DNA of 64,000 nucleotides from Alphaproteobacteria bacterium (GCA_016869735.1 VGDL01000008.1:20390-84389); one strand, 5' to 3'. Positions 25,319 to 35,655 are shown, counted from the stretch's first letter. The notes: a model not told the origin generated them from the letters alone. Numbers and translations are program-made.

Positions 25319-26089
25319 TTATTCTTCCAGCGACTCCGGCAAATACCCCGTGCGCAGCACATGCGGCCAGGCGTGGTTTGCGCCCACTTCCTCTGCCCGT
25401 CGCGCGGCACTTTCCCAGTCATAGACAAGGGAAATCAGCTCCGCCATCGGCTTGGCACCTTCGGCGGCGTGGATGATCGCGTAGCGCGCGTGCGGTGAAC
25501 GTGCCTCGGCCCGATGAGGATGGTCGCCGCGTGTGACGCGAAAACCAGGCAGGCCAAGGCTACCAGGATTGACCACCAAAGGCCCATCGCCCGGCATGTG
25601 GATGATGCTCGATTGATGGCTATGGCCGCACAGCACCACGCGGGCTGCCATGCCCTCTTCGCCGAGCCTGTCGCGAATGGCCGAAAGCGGCGATGGCACC
25701 AGAATACCGTGACGCGGGTCTTCCAGCAGGTTCCGCACATCGGATGAAGGCGTGCCATGGCAGGCGAGAATGCCGGGCGCGGGCGTGATGCGTTCCGGCA
25801 AGGCGTAAAGCCAGGCGCGCTGATCGGCGGCGGTTTCCTGAAAGGCGAAGCCATCCTGGCCCTTCAAGCCTTCCGCCACACGATCCGTGAGCCAGCGATC
25901 ATGATTGCCGCGAATGCTTGGGATATTCTTGTCCATGAGCAGGCGCGTTGTCTCGGCGGGCCAGCACATGCCGGAAGCGCAATCACCCAGGCAGATGATA
26001 TTGGTGATGCCGCGCCGGGCGATGTCATCCAGCGCCGCCTCAAGTGCCGCGACATTGCCATGGATATCGGAAATCACCGCAAGGCGCAT
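25319..26089 (-). CDS. Calcineurin-like metallophosphoesterase
   Basis: 256 residues, cytoplasmic. Metal ligands in family order: D and H in ISDIHGN at the start, GDCAS, GNHDRW, a later CHG and CGHSHQ near two thirds. This fits the YfcE-like/protein-phosphatase-like class with two metal ions; substrate not predictable. The ATG at 26089 has AGGA nine bases ahead and puts the first motif at residues 6-12. The PliI gene starts 50 bases downstream, in the same direction. Confidence 0.85.
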   Translation of the reverse strand: MRLAVISDIHGNVAALEAALDDIARRGITNIICLGDCASGMCWPAETTRLLMDKNIPSIRGNHDRWLTDRVAEGLKGQDGFAFQETAADQRAWLYALPERITPAPGILACHGTPSSDVRNLLEDPRHGILVPSPLSAIRDRLGEEGMAARVVLCGHSHQSSIIHMPGDGPLVVNPGSLGLPGFRVTRGDHPHRAEARSPHARYAIIHAAEGAKPMAELISLVYDWESAARRAEEVGANHAWPHVLRTGYLPESLEE

Positions 26090-26206
26090 GGATTGGGTTC
26101 CTGTCTGATCAGTGCCAACATGCCATGGCATGCCGGGCGCTTGAAGGGTTCGGCCCTGTCCGTTTCGCTTTCGCTCAGCGGACATGGCCTAAGCTTCTGT
26201 TTGATC

Positions 26207-26250
26207 GCATTTTCCGAATCGCCAAGCCTTTCGGCTTGGCTTCAAAATGC
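26207..26250. repeat. Nested palindrome between two genes
   Basis: Outer arms GCATTTT (26207-26213) and AAAATGC (26244-26250) enclose a perfect eight-pair stem GCCAAGCC/GGCTTGGC with a four-base loop. It ends one base before the stop codon of the TlpA-like gene and may serve as its terminator (on the reverse strand) or be a copy of a dispersed palindromic repeat. Confidence 0.45.
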
Positions 26251-26805
26251 TCAGCCCACCAACCGCCGCACCGCCGCGACCAGTTCCGGCGCATCCCAGG
26301 CCGCTTCGCCTTCCAACCGTGCCACTTCGCGCCCGGCGCGATCAATAATCACCGTGGTCGGCAGGCCCCGCGCGCCCAAGGCCCGCGCTGCCGCGCCGCG
26401 CGGGTCGAGCCAGACGGCAAGTTCTTTCAAGCCAAGCCGCTGATAAAAAGGTTCCACCTGTGCCCGCCCGCCACGATCCGATGACAGCGCCAGCACCGCG
26501 ATACGCTCTGGCCGCAACATGGCCTGCAAGCGGTCCAGCGCGGGCATTTCGGCCACGCAAGGCGGGCACCAGGTGGCCCAAAGATTGACCACCAGCCCCT
26601 GCCCGGCAAAAGCGGCCAAGCCGGTTTCCTTGCCATCCGCATCGGTGAAGGTGATTGCCGTTGGTGGCGCCGGGTTGGCCGCTTCGCGCAATTTCTCCAG
26701 CCCCTTGGCGGCCCACCCTTGCCGCGACAGACCGGGCGCGAGTAGGGTCGCGCCAATCAGGGCCGGGGTGCCAAGCATCGCGGCACGGCGTTTCAGAACC
26801 AGCAC
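26251..26805 (-). CDS. TlpA/ResA-like thiol-disulfide oxidoreductase
   Basis: 184 residues. N-terminal signal or anchor ([18 protein letters not shown]), then a thioredoxin fold with the redox site C80-P-P-C83 in [10 protein letters not shown] and a cis-Pro region at [12 protein letters not shown]. This is the TlpA/ResA type, which reduces periplasmic disulfides, often for cytochrome c assembly. I choose GTG 26805: AAGGGAG lies eight bases ahead and the signal peptide then begins properly. Upstream codons would overlap argH, which diverges 18 bases away. Confidence 0.82.
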   Translation of the reverse strand: MLVLKRRAAMLGTPALIGATLLAPGLSRQGWAAKGLEKLREAANPAPPTAITFTDADGKETGLAAFAGQGLVVNLWATWCPPCVAEMPALDRLQAMLRPERIAVLALSSDRGGRAQVEPFYQRLGLKELAVWLDPRGAAARALGARGLPTTVIIDRAGREVARLEGEAAWDAPELVAAVRRLVG

Positions 26806-26823
26806 GAAAGATACTCCCTTCGC

Positions 26824-28215
26824 ATGAGCAGCAGCAGCGCGAACCAGCAATGGGGCGGACGTTTCGCCGAAGGCCCCTCAGTCATCATGGCAGCCATCAA
26901 TGCCTCGATCGGGTTTGATCGCAAGATGTGGCGCCAGGATATCCAAGGCAGCCTAGCCCATGCCGCCATGCTTTCCCATGTAGGGATCATCAGCGCGGAA
27001 GACGAGGCCGCGATCCGGGACGGCTTGGCAAAAATCGCGGCGCGCATCGAAGCCGGTGATTTTCCCTTTGATGACGCGCTTGAGGATATTCACATGAATA
27101 TCGAAGCGCGATTGACGGAAACGATTGGCGAAGCGGGCAAACGTCTACACACGGGGCGTTCCCGCAATGACCAGGTGGCGCTTGATGTACGCCTTTGGGT
27201 GCGTGATGCGATTGATGGGCTTTCCGGGCAGATCAAGGATGTGATGCGCGCCTTGGTCGCGCGTGCGGAAGAACATGCGGGCAGTGTCATGCCCGGCTTC
27301 ACCCATTTGCAGCCGGCGCAGCCCGTGACCTTCGGCCATCACATGCTGGCCTATGTTGAAATGCTGTCGCGCGATTTGTCTCGGCTGGCGGATTGCCGGG
27401 CGCGCTTGAATGAAAGCCCGCTTGGGGCGGCGGCATTGGCGGGCACGGGCTTTGCGATTGACCGGCACATGACAGCGAAGGCTTTGGGTTTTGATCGGCC
27501 CATGCGCAACAGTTTGGATGCGGTGGCGTCGCGCGATTTCGCGGCTGAATTCCTGTTCTGCTGCGCCATGTGCAGCGTGCATCTTTCGCGGCTTGCGGAA
27601 GAAATTGTGATCTGGACCAACCCCTATTTCGGCTTCGTGAAACTATCCGATGCCTTCACGACCGGCAGTTCCATCATGCCGCAAAAGCGCAATCCTGATG
27701 CGGCGGAGCTTGTGCGCGGCAAGACGGGGCGTGTGATGGGCGCGCTGATGGGCATGCTGACGGTGATGAAGGGCCTGGCGCTGACCTATTTCAAGGATAT
27801 GCAGGAAGACAAGGAAGGCATTTTTGACGCCGCCGAAAACCTGACTCTGACCTTGGCCGCCACTGCCGGTATGGTGCGCGATATGAAGCCGCAAACGGAA
27901 CGGCTTGCCGCCGCCGCCGGGGCAGGGTTTTCCACCGCGACCGATCTGGCGGATTGGCTGGTGCGTAGCCTGAAAATGCCTTTCCGTGATGCGCATCACG
28001 TGACCGGTACCTTGGTTGCCAAGGCCGAGGCGCGCGGCGTTGATCTTTCCGGCCTGACGCTCGCGGAAATGCAGGCGGTGGAACCGCGCATCACTCAGGG
28101 CGTGTTTGAAGTGCTGACGGTTCAAGCCTCTGTCCGGTCACGCACGTCTTATGGCGGCACGGCGCCGGCCAATGTCGCTGCCATGGCCGCCGAATGGAAG
28201 GCGAAATTAGCATGA
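26824..28215 (+). CDS. argH: Argininosuccinate lyase
   Basis: Last step of arginine synthesis: cleaves argininosuccinate to arginine and fumarate. 463 residues, full length. N-terminal WGGRF, the [10 protein letters not shown] motif, [15 protein letters not shown] segment (here [11 protein letters not shown]) and the lyase signature [12 protein letters not shown] near 282. Its stop overlaps the start of the small lipoprotein gene lptM (ATGA), the usual arrangement in alphaproteobacteria. Confidence 0.97.
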   Translation: MSSSSANQQWGGRFAEGPSVIMAAINASIGFDRKMWRQDIQGSLAHAAMLSHVGIISAEDEAAIRDGLAKIAARIEAGDFPFDDALEDIHMNIEARLTETIGEAGKRLHTGRSRNDQVALDVRLWVRDAIDGLSGQIKDVMRALVARAEEHAGSVMPGFTHLQPAQPVTFGHHMLAYVEMLSRDLSRLADCRARLNESPLGAAALAGTGFAIDRHMTAKALGFDRPMRNSLDAVASRDFAAEFLFCCAMCSVHLSRLAEEIVIWTNPYFGFVKLSDAFTTGSSIMPQKRNPDAAELVRGKTGRVMGALMGMLTVMKGLALTYFKDMQEDKEGIFDAAENLTLTLAATAGMVRDMKPQTERLAAAAGAGFSTATDLADWLVRSLKMPFRDAHHVTGTLVAKAEARGVDLSGLTLAEMQAVEPRITQGVFEVLTVQASVRSRTSYGGTAPANVAAMAAEWKAKLA

Positions 28216-28349
28216 GGTTCAGTGCGCGGCCCCTATTGCTGCTGCTGGCGGTGGCGTTTCTGGCCGCTGCCTGTGGCCGCATGGGGCCTATCCGCCCGCC
28301 TGGCCCGGCGGAAGAAGTCACGCATCCCCGGCAATACCCAAATCGCTAA
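28212..28349 (+). CDS. lptM: Small lipoprotein LptM (YifL-like)
   Basis: 45 residues. Signal peptide rich in Leu, lipobox LAAAC with the lipidated C21, then a short [12 protein letters not shown] tail. LptM assists disulfide maturation of the LptD/LptE lipopolysaccharide exporter in E. coli. Its ATG overlaps the argH stop by four bases. In many relatives lysA follows; here the next gene is on the other strand and the two stop codons overlap (28346-28349). Confidence 0.8.
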   Translation: MRFSARPLLLLLAVAFLAAACGRMGPIRPPGPAEEVTHPRQYPNR

Positions 28350-29071
28350 AGCCCGAATAACCGCCCCGCGCCTTTGATCATGGCGGGGCTGCGCCCTGCC
28401 GCGCGAATGGCGCCCCAAAGCGCGACCGCTACGGAATCCAGAATGGGGATGCCCGTCTCAGCCTCAATCCCCACTGCGCCGGGCAGGCCACGAAAATTGG
28501 TGCAATGGATCACAATGGCATCGGGCTTCGCAGCGGCCGCTTCGCGCACCAGCTGATCCACCTTGGCCGCGCTGTGTTCGGCGAAGCTGTAATTGCCGGG
28601 GTCTTCCAGATGGCGTTCCACCATGGTTTCAACGCCAAGGCCCGCGAAGTTCTCAATGATGGCGTTCTGCACCGTGCCCAGATAGGGCGTAACCAGCCCG
28701 ATGCGTTTTGCGCCCAGCGCGGCGAGCGCATCGAATAACGCAAGCGTCGCTGTCGTGCAGGGCAGGCCGGTTTCGCGTGTGATGGTGGCGCAAAGCGCGC
28801 GGTCACTCTCAAGCCCCAGCCAGGCGCCAGAGGTGCCATTCCAGCAGAGCGCATGCACTTTTGCATCGGCCAAAAGCTCCGCCGCATCGGCCATGGGGCG
28901 GGGGTCGAACTGGTTGGTGGAATCCGCACCAAGATTGATCGCCAGCACGCGTAAGCGCTGGAAATGCGCGGTGATCCAGCGGGTAGGCGCCAATAGCGCG
29001 GCGGTGACGGGTTCCAACACTGTGTTGGAGCTTGGCGTCATCATGCCAAGCCTGAGTGGCGCTTCCGTCAT
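28346..29071 (-). CDS. Maleate isomerase / arylmalonate decarboxylase-like enzyme
   Basis: 241 residues of the Asp/Glu racemase superfamily. It has GMMTPSSNTVLEP at the start (substrate-binding Asn), one cysteine in ALCWNGTSGAW and a second in IHCTNFRGLP, the two-cysteine arrangement of maleate cis-trans isomerase and related enzymes. The reaction could be maleate isomerisation, a decarboxylation or a racemisation. It is the last gene of an ABC importer operon (four-base gap), so its substrate is probably the imported compound or a product of it. Confidence 0.75.
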   Translation of the reverse strand: MTEAPLRLGMMTPSSNTVLEPVTAALLAPTRWITAHFQRLRVLAINLGADSTNQFDPRPMADAAELLADAKVHALCWNGTSGAWLGLESDRALCATITRETGLPCTTATLALFDALAALGAKRIGLVTPYLGTVQNAIIENFAGLGVETMVERHLEDPGNYSFAEHSAAKVDQLVREAAAAKPDAIVIHCTNFRGLPGAVGIEAETGIPILDSVAVALWGAIRAAGRSPAMIKGAGRLFGL

Positions 29072-29075
29072 GATC

Positions 29076-29909
29076 TCAGCCCCCAGCGGCGAGGCGCGGG
29101 TCCTGCTGGCCGCGTGTGGCCCAGCCGGTGGTGCGTTCTTCGATGGTGACCGCCACCCAATACATCGCAACCCCCATCACACCGGTGATGATCAAGCCGG
29201 CGAAAACCAAAGGCACATCAAAGCGCGATGACGCAACAAGCATCAAATGCCCAATGCCTTCATTCGCGGCGACGGTTTCGCTGATGATGGAACCAACAAA
29301 AGCAACCGTGATCGCGACCTTCAAGGATGCGAAGAAATACGGCATGGCGCGCGGCAGACCCACCTTGCGGATGATGTCCGTGGGGCTGGCGCCAAGGGCA
29401 CGCAGCACATCGCGCAATTCCGGTTCAACCGTCGCGATGCCGGTCGCGACATTCACCACGATTGGAAAGAAGGAAATCAGAAAGGCAGTCAGCACCGCGG
29501 GCCAGAAGCCAGCGCCAAACCAGATCACCAGCACCGGCACCACGGCCACCTTGGGCACTGAATTGAAGGCGATCAGCAACGGGTAAAGCCCGCGATAGAC
29601 CAGCACGGAAGACCCGATCACCACACCCAGAAAAAGGCCAAAGACAATCGCCATGGCGAAGCCAATCACGGTGGTGAGCAAAGTGGCCCAGGAATTGGTG
29701 AGCAAGGGCTGCCACCATTTCACCATGCTGGCCGCAATGGCCGAAGGTGCCGGCAGAATGAAGGGTTGGATATTGAAGGCCCAAACGGCGGCTTCCCAAA
29801 TCAGGAACATGCCGGCAATCACCAGCCAGGGCAGCCAGGCTTCCAACCGCCGGCGGCGGCGCGCGGCAGCCGCCAAGGCTTCCGGGCTGCGGAGCGCTTT
29901 ACGGGGCAT
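29076..29909 (-). CDS. ABC transporter permease (SsuC/TauC/ThiX type)
   Basis: 277 residues, about six membrane helices and the BPD_transp_1 EAA motif (LRALGASPTDIIRKVGLPRAMPY, read in parts) for contact with the ATPase. A short basic N-terminus precedes helix 1. It overlaps the ATPase gene by 11 bases. The start at 29909 is taken from the conserved N-terminal length; the frame runs further upstream inside the ATPase gene. Confidence 0.88.
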   Translation of the reverse strand: MPRKALRSPEALAAAARRRRRLEAWLPWLVIAGMFLIWEAAVWAFNIQPFILPAPSAIAASMVKWWQPLLTNSWATLLTTVIGFAMAIVFGLFLGVVIGSSVLVYRGLYPLLIAFNSVPKVAVVPVLVIWFGAGFWPAVLTAFLISFFPIVVNVATGIATVEPELRDVLRALGASPTDIIRKVGLPRAMPYFFASLKVAITVAFVGSIISETVAANEGIGHLMLVASSRFDVPLVFAGLIITGVMGVAMYWVAVTIEERTTGWATRGQQDPRLAAGG

Positions 29910-30708
29910 CGGCAATTTCCTCGACATCGCGGGCATCGCTGATGCGGTCGCGCAATTCATGCACCAAATCCTGGAATTCCTTGGTGTAGGTGGTCTCCAT
30001 GCTGCGTTCACGCGGGAATTCCACGCGCCGTTCCGCAATGATGCGCCCCGGGCGGGATGACATGACCAGCACGCGATCCGCGAGATACGCCGCTTCGCGC
30101 AAATCATGCGTGACAAGGATGATGGTAGGCCGGCGCGCCAACCAAAGTTTTTGCAGGACTGCCCAAAGATCTTCGCGCGTGAAGATATCGAGCGCGCCGA
30201 AGGGTTCATCTAACATCAATAGGCGCGGCTGATGGATCAAGGCGCGGCAAAGCGATGCGCGCTGCTGCATGCCACCGGAAAGCTGCCAGGGGAATTTAGC
30301 TTCAAACCCATCCAGCCCAACAAGCGCGAGCAATTCGCGCGCTTGCCGTTCATACTCGGCCCGCTTGGCGCGAAGCTGGCCGCGATGCGGCTGCACCACT
30401 TCCAAGGGCAGCATCACATTGTCCAGAATATTCCGCCACGGCAGCAAGGTTGGGTTCTGGAAGGCCATGCCGGCGATGGAAAGCGGGCCATCCACTTCCC
30501 GGCCATCCACGAAAACCTGGCCTTCGGTCGGCGGCCAAAGACCAGTCACCAGCCGCATCAACGTGGACTTGCCGCAGCCCGATGGGCCAACCACGGCGAC
30601 GAATTCACCCTCTGCCACCGCAAGGCTGGCGCCTTTCAGTGCAAGGGTGCCTTCAACGCCGCCATAGCGCATGGCGACATTGGCAATATCCACAAAAGGC
30701 GGCGCCAT
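29899..30708 (-). CDS. ABC transporter ATP-binding protein (SsuB/TauB type)
   Basis: 269 residues. Walker A GPSGCGKST at 41-49, Q-loop at Q84, signature LSGGMQQR from 143, Walker B LLMLDEPF around 163-170 and an H-loop in LVTHD. This is the nitrate/sulfonate/taurine/thiamine-precursor import class. It follows the binding protein by nine bases and overlaps the permease. Confidence 0.92.
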   Translation of the reverse strand: MAPPFVDIANVAMRYGGVEGTLALKGASLAVAEGEFVAVVGPSGCGKSTLMRLVTGLWPPTEGQVFVDGREVDGPLSIAGMAFQNPTLLPWRNILDNVMLPLEVVQPHRGQLRAKRAEYERQARELLALVGLDGFEAKFPWQLSGGMQQRASLCRALIHQPRLLMLDEPFGALDIFTREDLWAVLQKLWLARRPTIILVTHDLREAAYLADRVLVMSSRPGRIIAERRVEFPRERSMETTYTKEFQDLVHELRDRISDARDVEEIADAP

Positions 30709-30717
30709 GGCGCTGGA

Positions 30718-31740
30718 TCAGACCGCGCGATCAGCGGCGGGGGGCAGGAAATCAGTCGTGTAGAATTGCGCTGCCTGCACACGGGCCGGAAGATTATAAG
30801 CCTCTTCCACCGCGCGAATGCCGGTTTGCAGCCGGCCCATATCCACAGCAGAAAGCCCATTGGCGCGCACATGATCGGACATGATGACGCGCGCGACATT
30901 CATTTCATGGCGTTCGCGTTCCAGCGCCACATCCGTCAGCGGTTCAACGCGCTTCAGATTATCTAGCATGTCCTGACCATTGCGGAGCGTATCGCGGAAG
31001 CCGCGCATCAGCGCCGCCACGGCGCCGCGCACCACGGCTGGATTGCGTTCAATGAAGGCGCGGGTGGTGAGCAGCGCGCCGCCGTATAGGTTCAGCCCAT
31101 GATCGTAATACATCATCACGCGCTGCGCCGGGTGATCGAGCCCAATGCCCTTCAAAGCAAGCGCAGAAGTCGTGACAAAGCCCGTGACACCATCGGCTTC
31201 GCGGCGCACCAGCATGGGTTCACGCAAGGCGGGAGACACGGAAAGGAAGGTCACCTTGCTCGCGTCAATGCCGGCAGATTTGGCGAAGGCGGGGAAAAGC
31301 TGGCGCCCGGCATCGAAATCCGGTGCGGCCAGGCGCTTGCCTTCCAAATCCTTCGGCGTGCGAATGGCGCTATCGGCGCGCACAATGGCGCAAAGCGGGC
31401 TGCGATCATGCAGCACGGCAACCGCGACAATGCCGCGATCCGGGTTTTCGGCGGCGAATTTGATGGCGGGGTTGAGATCCGCATAACCCATATCATAGGA
31501 CCCACCGGCGAGTGCCACCGGCACGCCGCCCGAACCCTGGCCACGATCAATCTGCACATCAATGCCGGCGTCGCGGAAATAGCCCTTGTCACGCGCGAGT
31601 AGCGCGAAGGCATTGGGCGCCTGGAAGGCCCAATCCAGGGTGAAGCGCAGCCGTGGCGCCTGGGCGCGGGCCACAAGCGGCGCGGCCAGAATCGCGGTGC
31701 CGGCAATCAGCGCGCCGCGGCGCGAAATTCCATGAGCCAT
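30718..31740 (-). CDS. ABC transporter substrate-binding protein (NMT1/THI5-like)
   Basis: 340 residues with a signal peptide containing a twin-arginine-like SRRGAL. The mature N-terminus FTLDWAFQAPNAFALLA is typical of NMT1/THI5-type binding proteins, which bind pyrimidine precursors, sulfonates, hydantoins or similar small molecules. Later motifs: GYADLNPAIKFAAE and KDLEGKRLAAP. First gene of the importer operon, with GGGAG ahead of the ATG. Ligand not predictable; the terminal maleate-isomerase-like gene hints at a dicarboxylate or heterocycle. Confidence 0.85.
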   Translation of the reverse strand: MAHGISRRGALIAGTAILAAPLVARAQAPRLRFTLDWAFQAPNAFALLARDKGYFRDAGIDVQIDRGQGSGGVPVALAGGSYDMGYADLNPAIKFAAENPDRGIVAVAVLHDRSPLCAIVRADSAIRTPKDLEGKRLAAPDFDAGRQLFPAFAKSAGIDASKVTFLSVSPALREPMLVRREADGVTGFVTTSALALKGIGLDHPAQRVMMYYDHGLNLYGGALLTTRAFIERNPAVVRGAVAALMRGFRDTLRNGQDMLDNLKRVEPLTDVALERERHEMNVARVIMSDHVRANGLSAVDMGRLQTGIRAVEEAYNLPARVQAAQFYTTDFLPPAADRAV

Positions 31741-31900
31741 GTGTGTTCTCCCTTACTTCCCTGTGAACGGCGAGTTTCAAGGGGTTTTGCGCCCTTGGCG
31801 TGATGGGGGCAAGGCTTAACCCCAGCGGGAGAGCGCCGCAAAAAAAATTAGGGTGGATTTCGCGGCATTTTCGGGCGCCGCCGCCGTTTTCTTGGGCAGT

Positions 31901-34090
31901 TCAGCCTTTGCGCCGCCGCGCGCCCTTGCCCTTGGCCGGGTCATAGCCCCCGCCGCCTGGCCCCATGGGCTTTGGCTTCCAATCCGCCTTGGCCTTGGGC
32001 TTGGCTTCCTGGAGCGACCGGCCGGCAAGGTTGGGCGAAAGGCCAAGGTCCAGGCTTTCCAGCCGCTTGATTTCATCACGCAACCTGGCTGCCGTTTCAA
32101 ATTCCAGATCAGCCGCCGCCGCGCGCATTTTGCGTTCAAGTTCCGCAATGGTCGCCTTCAGGTCCTTGCCGACGAATTCGGCGGTTTCCTCACCTTCCAG
32201 CGCGTCAACCGTCACGTAATCCTGTTCATAGATGGATTGCAGTGCGGAGGAGATATCGCGGCGGATGGTCTGCGGCGTGATGCCGTGTTCCGTGTTCCAG
32301 GCTTGCTGCCTGGCGCGCCGGCGCGCGGTTTCTTCCAAGGCGCGGCGCAGGCTATCGGTCATGACATCGGCGTAGAGCACCACGCGCCCATCCACATTGC
32401 GCGCGGCGCGCCCGATGGTTTGAATGAGCGATGTGGTGCTGCGCAGAAAGCCTTCCTTATCGGCATCCAGAATGGCGACCAGCGCGCATTCGGGAATATC
32501 CAAGCCTTCGCGCAGCAGGTTGATGCCGATCAGCACATCAAACACGCCCTTGCGCAAATCGCGGATGATTTCGATACGTTCAAGCGTATCAATATCCGAA
32601 TGCAAATAGCGCACGCGGATGCCGGCTTCGGTCATGTATTCGGTCAGGTCTTCGGCCATGCGCTTGGTGAGCGTGGTGACCAGCACGCGCCCGCCGTGTT
32701 TGGCGACTTCGCGGCATTCGGCCAGCAGATCATCCACCTGCCGTTCCACGGGGCGGATTTCCGTGACGGGATCAACCAGGCCGGTTGGGCGGATCACCTG
32801 TTCGGCAAAGGCGCCGCCGGTGCGTTCCATCTCCCAAGGGCCGGGGGTGGCGCTGACAAAGATCGAAGCAGGGCGATAGGTATCCCATTCCTCGAATTTG
32901 AGGGGGCGGTTATCCGTGCAGCTTGGCAGGCGGAAGCCGTATTCGGAAAGGACGGTTTTGCGGGCATAGTCGCCGCGATACATACCGCCAATCTGCGGCA
33001 CGGTGACATGGCTTTCATCCACGATCAGCAAAGCGTTGTCCGGCAGGTATTCGAAAAGAGTGGGCGGCGGTTCGCCGGGATTGCGGCCCGTGAGGTAGCG
33101 GCTGTAATTTTCAATGCCTTTGCAGGAACCAGTGGTTTCCATCATTTCGATATCAAAGATGGTGCGCTGTTCCAGCCTTTGCGCTTCCAGCAATTTGCCT
33201 TCCGCATGCAGCTTCGCCAGATGTTCCTTCAATTCATCCTTGATGCGGGTGATGGCCTGGGTCAGAGTCGGGCGGGGCGTGACATAGTGGCTATTGGCGT
33301 AGATGGAAACGCGTTCCATCTCAGCCGTTATCTCACCCGTCAGCGGATCAAATTCGCGGATTGCTTCGATCTCATCACCAAAAAGCGAGACACGCCAGGC
33401 GCGGTCTTCCAAATGGCTGGGCCAAAGATCAACGGTTTCGCCACGAATGCGGAAAGTGCCGCGGGCGAAGAAATTATCATTGCGGCGATATTGCTGCTCC
33501 ACCAGTCCCTTCACCAGCACATCGCGGTCAATCTGACCGCCGGCTTCCAGCTTCACGACCATGCGCGAATAGGTTTCGACCGAACCGATACCGTAAATGC
33601 AGGAAACCGAGGCGACGATCACCACATCATTGCGTTCCAATAGCGCTTGCGTGGCGGAATGGCGCATGCGGTCTATCTGTTCGTTGATCTGCGCGTCTTT
33701 TTCAATATAGGTGTCGGTGCGCGGCACATAGGCTTCCGGCTGGTAGTAGTCATAGTAGGATACGAAATACTCCACCGCGTTTTCGGGGAAGAAGCTTTTC
33801 ATCTCACCATAAAGCTGCGCGGCGAGTGTTTTATTGGGGGCCAGAATCAGGGTTGGGCGCTGCACCGCTTCAATCACCTTGGCCATGGTGAAGGTCTTGC
33901 CCGAACCCGTCACACCCAGCAGCACCTGATCGCGGTCACCGCCCTGCAAACCCGCCACGATTTCCGCGATAGCGCGCGGTTGGTCGCCATTCGGTTCATA
34001 AGGCGCGGTTACCGTCAGCCGCCGCGTGGCCGGCGGTGCGGGGCGCTTTTCCGGCATGAACAGCACGGGGCCGGGGGAGATCAGGTTCAT
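31901..34090 (-). CDS. uvrB: Excinuclease ABC subunit B
   Basis: Damage-verifying helicase of nucleotide excision repair. 729 residues from the ATG at 34090; an ATG at 34057 is equally possible and neither has a good ribosome site. Walker [13 protein letters not shown], the beta-hairpin region [18 protein letters not shown], helicase motifs DESHVT and QTIGRAARN, and the C-terminal UVR motif ([19 protein letters not shown]) are all present. A Lys/Gly-rich tail follows the UVR motif. Monocistronic, diverging from the DUF3429 gene. Confidence 0.96.
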   Translation of the reverse strand: MNLISPGPVLFMPEKRPAPPATRRLTVTAPYEPNGDQPRAIAEIVAGLQGGDRDQVLLGVTGSGKTFTMAKVIEAVQRPTLILAPNKTLAAQLYGEMKSFFPENAVEYFVSYYDYYQPEAYVPRTDTYIEKDAQINEQIDRMRHSATQALLERNDVVIVASVSCIYGIGSVETYSRMVVKLEAGGQIDRDVLVKGLVEQQYRRNDNFFARGTFRIRGETVDLWPSHLEDRAWRVSLFGDEIEAIREFDPLTGEITAEMERVSIYANSHYVTPRPTLTQAITRIKDELKEHLAKLHAEGKLLEAQRLEQRTIFDIEMMETTGSCKGIENYSRYLTGRNPGEPPPTLFEYLPDNALLIVDESHVTVPQIGGMYRGDYARKTVLSEYGFRLPSCTDNRPLKFEEWDTYRPASIFVSATPGPWEMERTGGAFAEQVIRPTGLVDPVTEIRPVERQVDDLLAECREVAKHGGRVLVTTLTKRMAEDLTEYMTEAGIRVRYLHSDIDTLERIEIIRDLRKGVFDVLIGINLLREGLDIPECALVAILDADKEGFLRSTTSLIQTIGRAARNVDGRVVLYADVMTDSLRRALEETARRRARQQAWNTEHGITPQTIRRDISSALQSIYEQDYVTVDALEGEETAEFVGKDLKATIAELERKMRAAAADLEFETAARLRDEIKRLESLDLGLSPNLAGRSLQEAKPKAKADWKPKPMGPGGGGYDPAKGKGARRRKG

Positions 34091-34171
34091 GGGGGCGAAG
34101 ATGGCCCCGGTAGCGCCGCGGCGCCAGGGTGGGGCTTGTCGTGTCAGGCCGAATTGTGAGAGGGCAAGCGA

Positions 34172-34612
34172 ATGTCCAATCACCCCATCCCGCGCCCGGC
34201 GCTGCTGCTCGGCGCCGCCGGCCTGCTGCCAAGCCTTGCCATGCCTGTTTTGTTGGCTGCGGGCGATGGCGCGGCGGCCTTCGCGCTGCAGGCCGGCCCT
34301 GCCTATGGCGCGCTGATCGCAAGCTTCATTGGCGGTGCTTGGTGGGGCTTGGCGGCGAATAAGGCGGGCGATGCAGCTTTGACGCGCTGGCTGGTGGCCT
34401 CCGTGTTGCCCATGCTGGCGGCCTGGGTGGCACTGTTGCTGCCGCCCCAGGCCGGGCTGTTACTATTGGCCGTGATATTCGCGCTGCTGCCGCTTGCCGA
34501 CCGCGCGGCTCAGGCGGGCGCTTTGGCGCCGGCCTGGTGGTGGCGGCTTCGCTTGCCGCTTTCGCTATTGATGGCCTGCCTGCATGGCGTTTCCGCCGGC
34601 ATGGTTGCGTAG
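34172..34612 (+). CDS. DUF3429 membrane protein
   Basis: 146 residues with about four to five hydrophobic helices. The segment [16 protein letters not shown] is typical of DUF3429. Function unknown. Eighty-one bases separate it from the divergent uvrB start; it converges with the Bug protein gene, whose stop is two bases away. Confidence 0.75.
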   Translation: MSNHPIPRPALLLGAAGLLPSLAMPVLLAAGDGAAAFALQAGPAYGALIASFIGGAWWGLAANKAGDAALTRWLVASVLPMLAAWVALLLPPQAGLLLLAVIFALLPLADRAAQAGALAPAWWWRLRLPLSLLMACLHGVSAGMVA

Positions 34613-34614
34613 CT

Positions 34615-35592
34615 TCAGCCTTCCAGCCGCACATTGCCGGCGCGTGCCACTTCGCGCCATTTCGCCACTTCCGTGCGGACGAAATTACCAAATTGATCGG
34701 GCGTCAGCGGATCAGCGACCGCGCCCATAGCCTCGATCCTATTGGTGATGGCGGGATCGCGTAGGATGGCGACCACATCGGCATTGATGCGATTGATGAT
34801 TTCGGCTGGCGTACCGGCGGGCGCCACCAGGCCGGACCAGCCAGCGGCTTCATAGCCAGGCACAAGGCTTTCCGCGATGGTTGGCACATCAGGCAATTGC
34901 GGCACGCGCCGTGCGCTGCAGAGCGCGATGGGGCGCACGCGGCCCGATTGGATATGCGGCAGGGCTGAGGCGACGGAATCCGTCATCAGTTTCACATTGC
35001 CGGCAATAACATCCGCAATGGCGGGGCCGCTGCCGCGATAATGGACGATATTGAAACGAATACCGGCGCGCAGCATGAGCAATTCGGCTGCCATGTGCTG
35101 GCTGGTGGCGGGGCCGGCAGAGGCCATGTCAATCTGCCCAGGGCGCGCCTTTGCACTCGCAGCCAATTCCTGAATGGTGCGTTCGGCGACGGAGGGATGC
35201 GCAATCACCAGCAGGGGTACCATCACCACATTGCTGATGAAGGCGAAATCCTTTTCAACATCGTAAGGCAGGCGCGGCATGACTGACGGATTGACGCCAA
35301 GCGGGCCGGAAGTGCCCGTCAGCAGCGTATAGCCATCAGCCGGGGCGCGTGCGACAGAATCAACGCCGGGCACCGCAGCGCCGCCCGCGCGATTTTCCAC
35401 CACCACGCGCTGCGGCCAACGTTTGGAAAGTTCATCCGCAATCAGGCGCGTGAAAATATCGGCGGCCTGCCCGGGTGGAAAAGGCACCACAATGCGCACG
35501 GGGCGGTTGGGCCAATCGGACTGCGCTTGCGCGGCAAAGGGTGCGAGTGCGGCAGCGCCCATCACGGCGCGACGGCTGAACTTGAAGGCCAT
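34615..35592 (-). CDS. Tripartite tricarboxylate transporter binding protein (Bug/TctC)
   Basis: 325 residues, signal peptide ending AAQAQ with an SRR motif. Family hallmarks: WPNRPVRIVVPFPPG near the mature start, VVENRAGGAAVPG, and VHYRGSGPAIADV. Bug proteins bind carboxylates for TctAB permeases, but no tctA or tctB is in the window. The start at 35592 has GGGAG ahead. It is last in a reverse-strand run with acyl-CoA dehydrogenase, aldolase and monooxygenase. Confidence 0.9.
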   Translation of the reverse strand: MAFKFSRRAVMGAAALAPFAAQAQSDWPNRPVRIVVPFPPGQAADIFTRLIADELSKRWPQRVVVENRAGGAAVPGVDSVARAPADGYTLLTGTSGPLGVNPSVMPRLPYDVEKDFAFISNVVMVPLLVIAHPSVAERTIQELAASAKARPGQIDMASAGPATSQHMAAELLMLRAGIRFNIVHYRGSGPAIADVIAGNVKLMTDSVASALPHIQSGRVRPIALCSARRVPQLPDVPTIAESLVPGYEAAGWSGLVAPAGTPAEIINRINADVVAILRDPAITNRIEAMGAVADPLTPDQFGNFVRTEVAKWREVARAGNVRLEG

Positions 35593-35655
35593 GGCTTTTC
35601 TCCCGGTTGGTTGCATCAAGCATAACCACAGCCGGGATGTGCCCGGCAAGTTTTC

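Noticed and set aside
31741..31900. Possible small RNA or terminator in the gap between the ABC operon and uvrB, with an A8 run near 31841.
   Set aside because: The A/T run is not adjacent to a convincing stem on the strand where uvrB would need it, and no promoter is clear.
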